Assembly: GCF_000024785.1 (NCBI RefSeq)
Contig: NC_013441.1
Coordinates: forward strand, 682,001-746,000
DNA length: 64,000 bases
Source of the DNA: Gordonia bronchialis DSM 43247
Lineage (GTDB): Bacteria > Actinomycetota > Actinomycetes > Mycobacteriales > Mycobacteriaceae
Reading direction: 5' to 3'
Positions within the stretch are counted from its first letter, which is position 1. Every line of letters begins with the position of its first letter. The notes under the pieces were generated by a model that was given only the letters and a program-made list of their open reading frames with translations, ran no database searches and had not been told where the DNA came from. This document shows positions 42,084 through 49,640 of the stretch, in pieces. The translations under genes and the position numbers were made by a program.

Positions 42084-42416
42084 TCAGTCGTGATCCCCGG
42101 CCTCCATGTCCGCACGATCCATCAACCCGTCCCGGGCGCGCTGCTCCTGGTAGACGAGCCGGCCGATGCGATGGGCCACCACCGGGGCGGTCATCAGCGC
42201 GAACAGACCGGCCAGGATGAGCATGCCTACGTCCACGTTGTCGCCGAGCCGCAGCATCGCGCCGAGCAGCACCAGCAGCAAGCCGAAGGTCTGCGGTTTG
42301 GTCGCCGCGTGCATGCGGCTCAGCGTGTCCGGGAAGCGGACGATGCCGATAGCTGCGGTCAGCGCCATGACCCCGCCGAGCAGCAGCAGAGCGGCACTGA
42401 TGATGTCGAGGATCAT
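42084..42416 (-). CDS. mrpG: Mrp Na+(K+)/H+ antiporter subunit G
   Basis: 110 residues, three membrane helices: LDIISAALLLLGGVMALTAAIGIVRFPD, MHAATKPQTFGLLLVLLGAML and LILAGLFALMTAPVVAHRIGR. The FPDTLSRMHAATKPQT block is diagnostic for MnhG/MrpG. ATG 42416 overlaps the mrpF stop (ATGA). Last gene of the operon; its C-terminus is charged. Confidence 0.93.
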   Translation of the reverse strand: MILDIISAALLLLGGVMALTAAIGIVRFPDTLSRMHAATKPQTFGLLLVLLGAMLRLGDNVDVGMLILAGLFALMTAPVVAHRIGRLVYQEQRARDGLMDRADMEAGDHD

Positions 42417-42676
42417 GTCTGGTCGTCCCGGACTCGGAAACGGGCGATGGCCACCGAACCGGTGAAGCTCAGCAGCGAGAGGGCGACGATGGCCGGAACC
42501 ACCGTCGAATCCCGGCTGTAGGCGGCCCACAGGCCGAGCCCGCACATGCACAGCGCGATCAGCACGTCGAGCGCGACGAGACGGTCCAGCGTGGTGGGGC
42601 CGCGCAGGATGCGGATCGTCGTCAGCACCGCCGAGATCAGCAACATCGCGGCGACGAGCGACCACACGACACTCAT
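42413..42676 (-). CDS. mrpF: Mrp antiporter subunit F
   Basis: 87 residues, three membrane helices. It has the typical MrpF sequence around RILRGPTTLDRLVALDVL (~25-40) and the C-terminal FTGSVAIARF. ATG 42676 overlaps the mrpE stop (ATGA). A longer open frame extends upstream but is out of frame with mrpE. Confidence 0.92.
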   Translation of the reverse strand: MSVVWSLVAAMLLISAVLTTIRILRGPTTLDRLVALDVLIALCMCGLGLWAAYSRDSTVVPAIVALSLLSFTGSVAIARFRVRDDQT

Positions 42677-43437
42677 GACCGGCCCCGTTCGCGACTCATG
42701 ACCCGCTCCCGTTCGCTCGCCTTGACGCCGTGATAATCGTCGTCGATGCCGTGGTACGGGCTCGGATGCCACTCGCTGTCCCGCTCGAAGGCTTTGATGA
42801 ACATGCGCTCCACGTAGGCGACCTGGGCGTAGAAGGCGCGGACCTTCTTCTCCGACCGCACGTCGAAGACGTGGATGTAGAGCATGCGCCGACGGTGGTC
42901 GATCTCGAGCACCATGGTGCCGGGCACCAGGTTCAGGTAGTCGACGGCCAGGGTGAGAACCATGTCGGATTTGATCGCCACGCGCATCCGGATGACCGCG
43001 CCGAGCGGCGGACGCCCCGGCCGGATCGCCATCCATCCCACCTGGGCGCTGGACACGATGAAGTCGAAGATGAGCCGGAGCACCAGACGCAACAGTGTGA
43101 GCGGGTGAATTCGCCCCTCGACAGGTACCCGCGGCAGCGGCAGCAGCGTGAGGATCGCCACGGCCAGCACCAGGCCGCCGAGCACGTTGGCCCAGGAAAC
43201 GGTGCCCCACAACAGAACCCACACGAACGTCAGCCACGCGATGGTCCACAGCCGGACCGCCACCTCGCGGCTGTCGGTGCCCAGCCAGGCGGGCAGCCGC
43301 ACGTGCCCGCGAATCCACACGAGCGCACCGACGAAGTGCCAGAAGATGAACAGCAGCGACACCCGCCACACGTTGATGATGAAGGAGCGCACGGGTCCCT
43401 TGGTGGAGACCACCGGTGCTCGTCCGATGGGGCTCAC
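42673..43437 (-). CDS. mrpE: Mrp antiporter subunit E
   Basis: 254 residues, longer than the usual ~160. The MnhE domain starts near residue 60 (WLTFVWVLLWGTVSWANVLGG) and contains the VRMRVAI...YLNLVPGTMVLEI block. A ~55-residue N-terminal segment with one extra membrane helix and a ~45-residue charged C-terminal tail are additions seen in actinobacterial homologues. The GTG overlaps the mrpD stop (GTGA). Confidence 0.9.
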   Translation of the reverse strand: MSPIGRAPVVSTKGPVRSFIINVWRVSLLFIFWHFVGALVWIRGHVRLPAWLGTDSREVAVRLWTIAWLTFVWVLLWGTVSWANVLGGLVLAVAILTLLPLPRVPVEGRIHPLTLLRLVLRLIFDFIVSSAQVGWMAIRPGRPPLGAVIRMRVAIKSDMVLTLAVDYLNLVPGTMVLEIDHRRRMLYIHVFDVRSEKKVRAFYAQVAYVERMFIKAFERDSEWHPSPYHGIDDDYHGVKASERERVMSRERGRS

Positions 43438-45050
43438 CGTGACCCACTCCCTTCACCCAGCACGGCGTCGATGTAGACGGTGCGATTGACGAGGTCGGTG
43501 GCGGCGCGATCGGTGAAGTCGATGATCGGTCCGGCCCACAGCGTCAGCACCAGGCCGGCCGCCACCATGATGGCTGTGGGGACCACCATCGCGACCGGCA
43601 TGCGGCCCACGTCGGCGCGGTCGTCGAAGGCGATGTCGGAACTCTCGTCGATCAGTGCCGAGGGGCCGCGGTCGGCCATGTCGCCTTCGGGGGCGTCGGC
43701 GCGCGGGCGCCAGAAGCCTTTGGTCCAGATGCGCGCCACCACGTACAGCGTGAGCAGGCTGGTCACCACCGAACCCGCGACCAGGAACCAGGCCAGCACC
43801 GACCCGTTCTGGGCACCCGCCTCCAGCAGTGCCACCTTGCCGATGAAGCCCGAGAACGGTGGGATGCCACCCAGATTCAGCGCCGGTATCAGGAACAGGG
43901 CGGCCAGCACCGGGCTGGCGATGAGCCCGCCGAGCCGCCGCAACGACGCGGAACCGGCCTGCCGCTCGATCAGACCCACCACCAGGAACAGGGTGGTCTG
44001 CACCAGGATGTGATGGGCGACGTAGTAGATGGCCGCCGACATCCCCAGCTCCGAGGACAACGCGATACCGAACACCATGTAGCCGATGTGGCTGACCAGG
44101 GTGAACGACAACAATCGTTTGATGTCGGACTGGGCGATCGCGCCGAAGATGCCGATCAGCATGGTGAGCAAGCCGGCGATGAGCAGCATGTCGTCCATCG
44201 ATCCGCCGGGGAACAGCAGCGTGTGCGCACGGATGATCGCGTACACACCGACCTTGGTCAGCAAGCCGGCGAACACCGCGGTGACCGGGGCCGGGGCCGT
44301 CGGATAGGAGTCGGGCAACCACGCCGACAGCGGGAACACCGCCGCCTTGATGCCGAAGGCCACCAGCAGCACCGCATACAGCGCGTTGCGGGTGCCGTCG
44401 GGGACGTCATCGAGGCGCAGGGCCATCTCCGCCAGGTTCAGCGTGCCCGTCGTCGCATAGGCGAAGGCGATGCCGGAGAGGAAGATCAGCGACGACACCA
44501 TCGAGACCATCACGTACGACGCACCCGCGCGGACACGTTCGGCGCTGGCCCCGAGCGTGAGCAGCACGAAGCTGGCCGCGAGCAGTACCTCGAAGGACAC
44601 GTAGAGGTTGAACAGGTCGCCGGCGAGGAAGGCGTTGCACACGCCCGCGGTGAGGATGAGATACGACGGCAGAAAGATCGACACAGGCTGATGGGTGGTG
44701 CCGTCGCGGATACCCTGGCCGATCGCGTAGACGACGACGCACAGCAGCACGCCGACGGCCACCACCAGCATCAGCGCGGCGAGTTGATCGACCACCAGCG
44801 TGATGCCGAGCGGGCCGTTGCCGAAACCCTTGTCGCCCCAGCCGCCGATGGTCAGTGACCAGGTGCCGTACCGGTTGGTCAGGTACAGCATCAGGCACGA
44901 CGCGATGAACGCGACGCCGATGGCGCCGGTCGCGATCGCGCGCTGGAAACGGGGACTGCGACCGCGCAGCAGGGTGAGCGCCGCGGCGAGCATCGGGACG
45001 AGCGTGGGCAGCGTGATCAGTACCGGCAGCCACGATTGCTGGGGGGTCAT
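43434..45050 (-). CDS. mrpD: Mrp antiporter subunit D
   Basis: 538 residues, NuoN/MrpD-type proton-conducting subunit with ~14 membrane helices. Conserved features: YLILTAGVCNAFLAGDLFNLYVSFEVLL (acidic residues in helix 5, ~135-160), KAAVFPLSAWLPDSYPTAP (~238), the Lys-bearing DIKRLLSFTLVSHIGYM (~312) and GGIPPFSGFIGK (~398). The C-terminal ~60 residues include a charged loop. ATG 45050 overlaps the mrpC stop. Confidence 0.95.
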   Translation of the reverse strand: MTPQQSWLPVLITLPTLVPMLAAALTLLRGRSPRFQRAIATGAIGVAFIASCLMLYLTNRYGTWSLTIGGWGDKGFGNGPLGITLVVDQLAALMLVVAVGVLLCVVVYAIGQGIRDGTTHQPVSIFLPSYLILTAGVCNAFLAGDLFNLYVSFEVLLAASFVLLTLGASAERVRAGASYVMVSMVSSLIFLSGIAFAYATTGTLNLAEMALRLDDVPDGTRNALYAVLLVAFGIKAAVFPLSAWLPDSYPTAPAPVTAVFAGLLTKVGVYAIIRAHTLLFPGGSMDDMLLIAGLLTMLIGIFGAIAQSDIKRLLSFTLVSHIGYMVFGIALSSELGMSAAIYYVAHHILVQTTLFLVVGLIERQAGSASLRRLGGLIASPVLAALFLIPALNLGGIPPFSGFIGKVALLEAGAQNGSVLAWFLVAGSVVTSLLTLYVVARIWTKGFWRPRADAPEGDMADRGPSALIDESSDIAFDDRADVGRMPVAMVVPTAIMVAAGLVLTLWAGPIIDFTDRAATDLVNRTVYIDAVLGEGSGSR

Positions 45051-45661
45051 CGCTCACCCCCGGAATCGGTTCCGGCGGTGGTGGCCGCGGCGTCATCGTC
45101 GTCGTCACCGGGGGTGTCCTCGTCGATGACGTCGTCGGAATCGGTCGGCATGAGGTCTGTTTCCAGCAGCAGCTCGTGCCGCGCGGCAGCTTCTTCTGCG
45201 GTCAGCGGGTTGCCCTCGTCGTCGTAGAGGTCGCCGGCGGAGGTGTCGGCCAGCGTCAGCGGGTCGTCGGTGCGGTCACGGTCGGGCGCGGTGTCCAGCG
45301 AGCCGGAGAGGATCTTGACGTCCTCGGTGTCGTCTTCGAGGTCGTCGTCGTCGCGGTTGAGGACAAACAGGCGGTACACCAGCGCCAGCACGAACGCCGC
45401 CACACCCATCGTGATGACGATGGCGGTGAGCACCATGGCCTGCGCGAGCGGGTCGGCGTCGGTGGCGCGATTGTCCGACGATCGGCCCATGATCGGGGGA
45501 TTCCCCATCCCGCCGGACACGACGATGATCATCAGGTTGATCGCGTTGCCGCACAGCAGAAGTCCCAGCAGCATCCGCACCAGGCTGCGTTCCATCAGCA
45601 GGTAGGCGCCGCATGCGGCCATCGCGCCGACGACGATCAGCAGGAAGAGATTGACGCTCAT
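45047..45661 (-). CDS. mrpC: Mrp antiporter subunit C with long acidic tail
   Basis: 204 residues. Residues 1-~112 are a normal MrpC/NuoK-like subunit: three helices, GLLLCGNAINLMII (~34) and DPLAQAMVLTAIVI (~70). The remaining ~90 residues are very acidic (runs of Asp/Glu such as DDDDLEDDTED) and predicted disordered and cytoplasmic. The tail is not needed for the family fold; interaction or cation-sensing roles are speculative. ATG 45661 overlaps the mrpA stop (ATGA). Confidence 0.93.
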   Translation of the reverse strand: MSVNLFLLIVVGAMAACGAYLLMERSLVRMLLGLLLCGNAINLMIIVVSGGMGNPPIMGRSSDNRATDADPLAQAMVLTAIVITMGVAAFVLALVYRLFVLNRDDDDLEDDTEDVKILSGSLDTAPDRDRTDDPLTLADTSAGDLYDDEGNPLTAEEAAARHELLLETDLMPTDSDDVIDEDTPGDDDDDAAATTAGTDSGGER

Positions 45662-48609
45662 CGGCCCACCCGCTGATCGTTGAGTGGCTGATTGGTGCCG
45701 GCGGTGGTCTCCACGTCGAGGCGCGCCCCGAGGCTGCGCAGCACGTCGAGGACCAGCCCGATCACGATCAGATAGATACCGAGGTCGAAGAACAGGGCGG
45801 TCACGAACTTGATGTCGCCGAGAACGGGGAGGTGCACGGTGAACACCGCCGACGACAACGCCGGTGCGCCGAGGAACAGCGACACCACCGCGGTGGTCGC
45901 CGAGATCGCCAGGCCCGCGCCCAGGATGCGGCCCGGTTCGACGGGCAGGGCCTCGCCGAGTTCGTAGCGGCCGCCGGCCAGGTAGCGCAGCACCAGCGCG
46001 AGTCCCATCGTGAGTCCGCCCGCGAACCCACCACCCGGTGCGTTGTGCCCGGCGTAGAAGAAGTACACCGACAACACCACCATCGTCGGGAAGATCAGCC
46101 GCGTGGTGGCCTCGAGCACCATCGACCGGTGCCGCGGATCGCGGAAACCGCTGCCCAGCAGCCAGGTGGTGCGGTCCGGTGGGATCGGATCGTCGTCCTC
46201 GTCATCATCTCTGCCGTTGCCGTTCATTCCATCCTGCAGGCGGGCGGCGTCGGCGACCCGCGGGACCGCTCCGAAGCGGCGGTTGCGGAACACCATCGAC
46301 GCGACGCCGGTGGCGGCGACGATCAGCACCGAGACCTCTCCGAGGGTGTCCCAGGCGCGGATGTCGACGAGCAGCACGTTGACCGCGTTGGCGCCGTGCC
46401 CGAACTCGTAGGCGGCGGCCGGGATGTCGATGTGCAGTGGTGTCTCGGAGCGGGCGGCCGCGGCGAACAAGCCGATGGTGACCAGCATGATGCCGAAGGC
46501 GACACCGATCAGGGCGCGCAGCGGTTTGAAGCCGGTGGAGTGCCGCGGCTCGGGCTCGGCGGGCAACTTGCGCAGCACCAGCACGAAGATGACCAGCGTC
46601 AGCGTTTCGACCAGGAACTGGGTGAGCGCGAGGTCGGGTGCACCATACAGCGCGAACAGCATGCCGCAGCCGTACCCGGTGACGCCGACGATGAGCGCGC
46701 CCGCCAGGCGGTTGCGCAGCACCGTGGCCACCAGCGCGGAGGCGATCATGATGCCACCGATCACGTACTGCGACGGTGAGCCGCCATCGAGGTCGAGCTG
46801 GTTGCGGCCACCCCAGAACAGGACGGCGACCGGCACCAGGATGGAGGTGGTCAGGATGACGCCCTGGGTGATGGGCAGCGAACCGCGCTGGGTGTTGCGG
46901 GTCAGCATCAGCGAGAGCGTGTCGGCGGTGCGCAGCGTCGAATCGTAGATGCGGTCGGCGTTGAGCAGCGGCCGGTAGCGGAAGAGTTGCTCGCGCATCC
47001 GGCGGGCCAGCAGAAACACCCCGGCACCGGCGACGATCACGATGATGGAGAACACCACCGGCAGCCCGAAGCCGTGCCACATGGCGAGGTGTTCGAGGTG
47101 ATGGCCGTAGTCGGGGAGGGTCTCGGCGTAGGGCTCGAAGAGGTTGCCGATCTGCGGGCTGGCGAGCGCGGCGACGATCCCGCCGATCGCGAGGACCACC
47201 GGCGAGAAGAAGAACATCGCCGACGGCGGATGCATCTTGGCCACCGCCGGGCTCGGCGTGCTGCGAACCTTGCGCCCGAAGGCGCCCCACAGGAAGCGGC
47301 AGGTGTAGGCGAAAGTGATGATCGAGCCGACGAGCAGCACGATGTCAACCACCTCGGCCTGCCACGACGAGAACGCACCGGTGGCCCAAACCGACCCGAA
47401 GGCGGTCTCCTTGCCGACGAATCCGAAGGTGAACGGGATTCCGGCCATACTGGCGCCGGCGATGGCGGCGACGAGTGCGAGGGCGGGGAGCCGATGCCCC
47501 AGCCGGGCGAGTTTGCGGATGTCGCGGGTACCGGTGGAGTGGTCGATGATGCCGACGACCATGAACAACGACGCCTTGAACATGGCGTGCGCCACCAGCA
47601 TGGTGAGCCCGGCCATCGCCACGTTGGCGTCGCCGATGCCGACGAGGACGGCCATGAAACCGAGCTGGGACACGGTGCCGAAGGCGAGGACGAGTTTGAG
47701 ATCGAGTTCGCGCAGGGAGCGCCAGCCACCGAGCACCATGGTGATCGAGCCGAGGACGACGACGGCGACATGCCAGCTCAGCGTCGTCGCGAAGGCCGGG
47801 GCGAGCCGGGCGATCAGGTAGATGCCGGCCTTGACCATCGCGGCGGCGTGCAGATATGCGCTGACCGGGGTGGGGGCGGCCATCGCGCCCGGCAGCCAGA
47901 AGTGGAACGGCACGATGGCCGACTTGCTCAGCGCACCGATCAGCAGCAGCACGATCGCGATTTCGATGTAGGTGCCTGCTGCGGGCGGGTTCGCGAGGAT
48001 CTCCGAGAGCAGATAGGTGCCGCAGCGCTCGCCCAGCACGATGATCCCGACCAGCATGGCCAGACCGCCGAGGGTGGTGACCAACAGTGCCTGGGTGGCG
48101 GCGCGCCGCGACGTGGTGCGCACCGCGTAGAAGCCGACGAGCATGAATGACAGGACGGTCGTGAGTTCCCAGAAGACGTAGAGCACGAGCATGTTGTCGG
48201 AGACGACGAGACCGAACATGGCGGCGGCGAAGGCGATCATCTCGCCGCCGAAGACCGCCACCCGTGGGCGTGCCTCGTCGAAGTAGTGCGCGCAGTAGCA
48301 GAGCACGAGAGCGCCGACCCCGAGGATCAGCACCGACATGATCGCGGCCAGGGTGTCGAACCGGGTCACGATGTCCATGTGCAGACTCGGAACCCACGCC
48401 ACGGTCTCGGTCCGCGCGTCGGCGGGATTCCCGTCCGGCCACTCGGCGATCACCCAGACCAGGGCGCCGGCCGGGGCGAGCGCGAGGATGTAGAAACCCT
48501 TGGTGCCCACGGCATGGATCACTGCTGGCGCGAGGACAGCGCACACTGCCAACGCAGCCAACACAGAAATCAAAAGGGCACTCCGTCTTCTCCACCGGCG
48601 GGGTGTCAC
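45658..48609 (-). CDS. mrpA: Mrp antiporter subunit A fused to the B domain
   Basis: 983 residues, NuoL-like MrpA with more than 20 membrane helices. NuoL-type core: LVLYVFWELTTVLSFMLVGFY (~145), KSAIVPFHFWLPGAMAAPTPVSAYLHAAAMVKAG (~228-262), GGWRSLRELDLKLVLAFGTVSQLGFM. A MrpA C-terminal region follows (GAPDLALTQFLVETLTLVIFVLVLR, ~655). A MnhB-like domain closes it (MVLSVYFFYAGHNAPGGGFAGGLTMG, ~850), so MrpB is fused, as is usual in Actinobacteria. Start GTG 48609 with a weak ribosome-binding site. First gene of an mrpACDEFG operon with every junction overlapping. Confidence 0.94.
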   Translation of the reverse strand: MTPRRWRRRSALLISVLAALAVCAVLAPAVIHAVGTKGFYILALAPAGALVWVIAEWPDGNPADARTETVAWVPSLHMDIVTRFDTLAAIMSVLILGVGALVLCYCAHYFDEARPRVAVFGGEMIAFAAAMFGLVVSDNMLVLYVFWELTTVLSFMLVGFYAVRTTSRRAATQALLVTTLGGLAMLVGIIVLGERCGTYLLSEILANPPAAGTYIEIAIVLLLIGALSKSAIVPFHFWLPGAMAAPTPVSAYLHAAAMVKAGIYLIARLAPAFATTLSWHVAVVVLGSITMVLGGWRSLRELDLKLVLAFGTVSQLGFMAVLVGIGDANVAMAGLTMLVAHAMFKASLFMVVGIIDHSTGTRDIRKLARLGHRLPALALVAAIAGASMAGIPFTFGFVGKETAFGSVWATGAFSSWQAEVVDIVLLVGSIITFAYTCRFLWGAFGRKVRSTPSPAVAKMHPPSAMFFFSPVVLAIGGIVAALASPQIGNLFEPYAETLPDYGHHLEHLAMWHGFGLPVVFSIIVIVAGAGVFLLARRMREQLFRYRPLLNADRIYDSTLRTADTLSLMLTRNTQRGSLPITQGVILTTSILVPVAVLFWGGRNQLDLDGGSPSQYVIGGIMIASALVATVLRNRLAGALIVGVTGYGCGMLFALYGAPDLALTQFLVETLTLVIFVLVLRKLPAEPEPRHSTGFKPLRALIGVAFGIMLVTIGLFAAAARSETPLHIDIPAAAYEFGHGANAVNVLLVDIRAWDTLGEVSVLIVAATGVASMVFRNRRFGAVPRVADAARLQDGMNGNGRDDDEDDDPIPPDRTTWLLGSGFRDPRHRSMVLEATTRLIFPTMVVLSVYFFYAGHNAPGGGFAGGLTMGLALVLRYLAGGRYELGEALPVEPGRILGAGLAISATTAVVSLFLGAPALSSAVFTVHLPVLGDIKFVTALFFDLGIYLIVIGLVLDVLRSLGARLDVETTAGTNQPLNDQRVGR

Positions 48610-48647
48610 GGACGACTGCCCGCGCGACCTAGCTTACCGTTGCTCTC

Positions 48648-49079
48648 ATGTTCAGGTTCGGGTGGCTCATGCGTTGCGCGCTGACAGTGGCCGCGGTCAC
48701 GTTCGCGGTCGGGGTCGTCGGGGGCTGTGGGACCGCCGAGGAATCGGCCCCGAACGGGGTGCCGCTGCCCGGTGACTTCCCCAGAAGCGAGGTGCCGCTG
48801 ATAGACGGCACGGTGCTCAGCGCGTCGGGCACCGAAAAACCTGGCTGGACGATCATCGTGCAGGGTCCGGCCAACGGCGGCAACCAGCTCGACGCCGCGG
48901 TCAAAAAGCTCACCGACGTCGGGTACACCGAGATGTCACGCAACTCCGAAGGCGGGCAGATCGCGGTGACCCTGTCCACGGACAAGGACGGCGCGCGCTA
49001 CGTGGTGACTGCCGGCACGTCGACCCAGGCGGCGGCCGGGACGTCGTCGGTGATCTACCAGGTGACCAAGGCGGGCTGA
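48648..49079 (+). CDS. Small putative lipoprotein
   Basis: 143 residues. Signal peptide with lipobox VVGGC (Cys ~27), then a ~115-residue mature domain (VPLIDGTVLSASGTEKPGWTI, AAVKKLTDVGYTE, GARYVVTAGTSTQAA). I recognise no named family. Divergent from mrpA with 38 nt between start codons, so the promoters overlap. Confidence 0.75.
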   Translation: MFRFGWLMRCALTVAAVTFAVGVVGGCGTAEESAPNGVPLPGDFPRSEVPLIDGTVLSASGTEKPGWTIIVQGPANGGNQLDAAVKKLTDVGYTEMSRNSEGGQIAVTLSTDKDGARYVVTAGTSTQAAAGTSSVIYQVTKAG

Positions 49080-49208
49080 GCCGGCCCGTTCGAGGGCTGC
49101 TCTCACAGCCGATTGTCAGGCGCCCGGCAGTCCGGGCAAAGCGCCCGTCGGCACTGTGGTCTCACATTCAGCGCACCCGGGGTGCGCGCGACGAAAGTGA
49201 GATCACCG

Positions 49209-49632
49209 ATGACCGAATCCAGCGATTCCGCCGGCACCGCAGACCCTGCCCGAACCAAGCGCTGAACCCAGCACCGAACCCACCCCGACGACGCCGCCCG
49301 TCGACGACCGCGGCGGTGTGACGCTGGCCCCGAAGGTCAAGAACGCGATCATCGCCGGCGGCGTCGGTATCGCCGTGCTCGGCGGACTGCTCGGCTTCGG
49401 GGCCGGGTACATCGTCGGCGATTCGTCGTCGAGCACCACCAACCAGATGCGGGGCGGACCGGGCGGGATGAACGGTCAGATGCCCGGCGGGATGAACGGT
49501 CAGATGCCAAACGGCAGGAACGGCATGGGCGGGCCGGGTGGCATGAACGGACAGATGGGTCCGCAGGGCCAGATGCCGCCCGGGATGAATGGCCAGACGG
49601 GTCAGCAGACGACTCCGGCGCCGGCCGCCTGA
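49209..49632 (+). pseudogene. Membrane protein with Met/Gly/Gln repeats; apparent one-base frameshift near the start
   Basis: The only plausible initiation site is ATG 49209 (MTESSDSAGTADPA), but that frame stops at 49263. The rest of the protein runs in another frame: EPSAEPSTEPTPTTPPVDD, a membrane helix (KNAIIAGGVGIAVLGGLLGFGAGYIVG), then repeats of GGMNGQMP type (about five) ending TTPAPAA at 49632. Removing one C at 49250-49252 would join the two into a ~140-residue protein. Alternatively translation starts at GTG 49318, giving 104 residues, but no ribosome-binding site is seen there. The outer Met-rich tail could bind copper or be a flexible surface segment; both are guesses. Confidence 0.6.
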
Positions 49633-49640
49633 GTCCCGCT

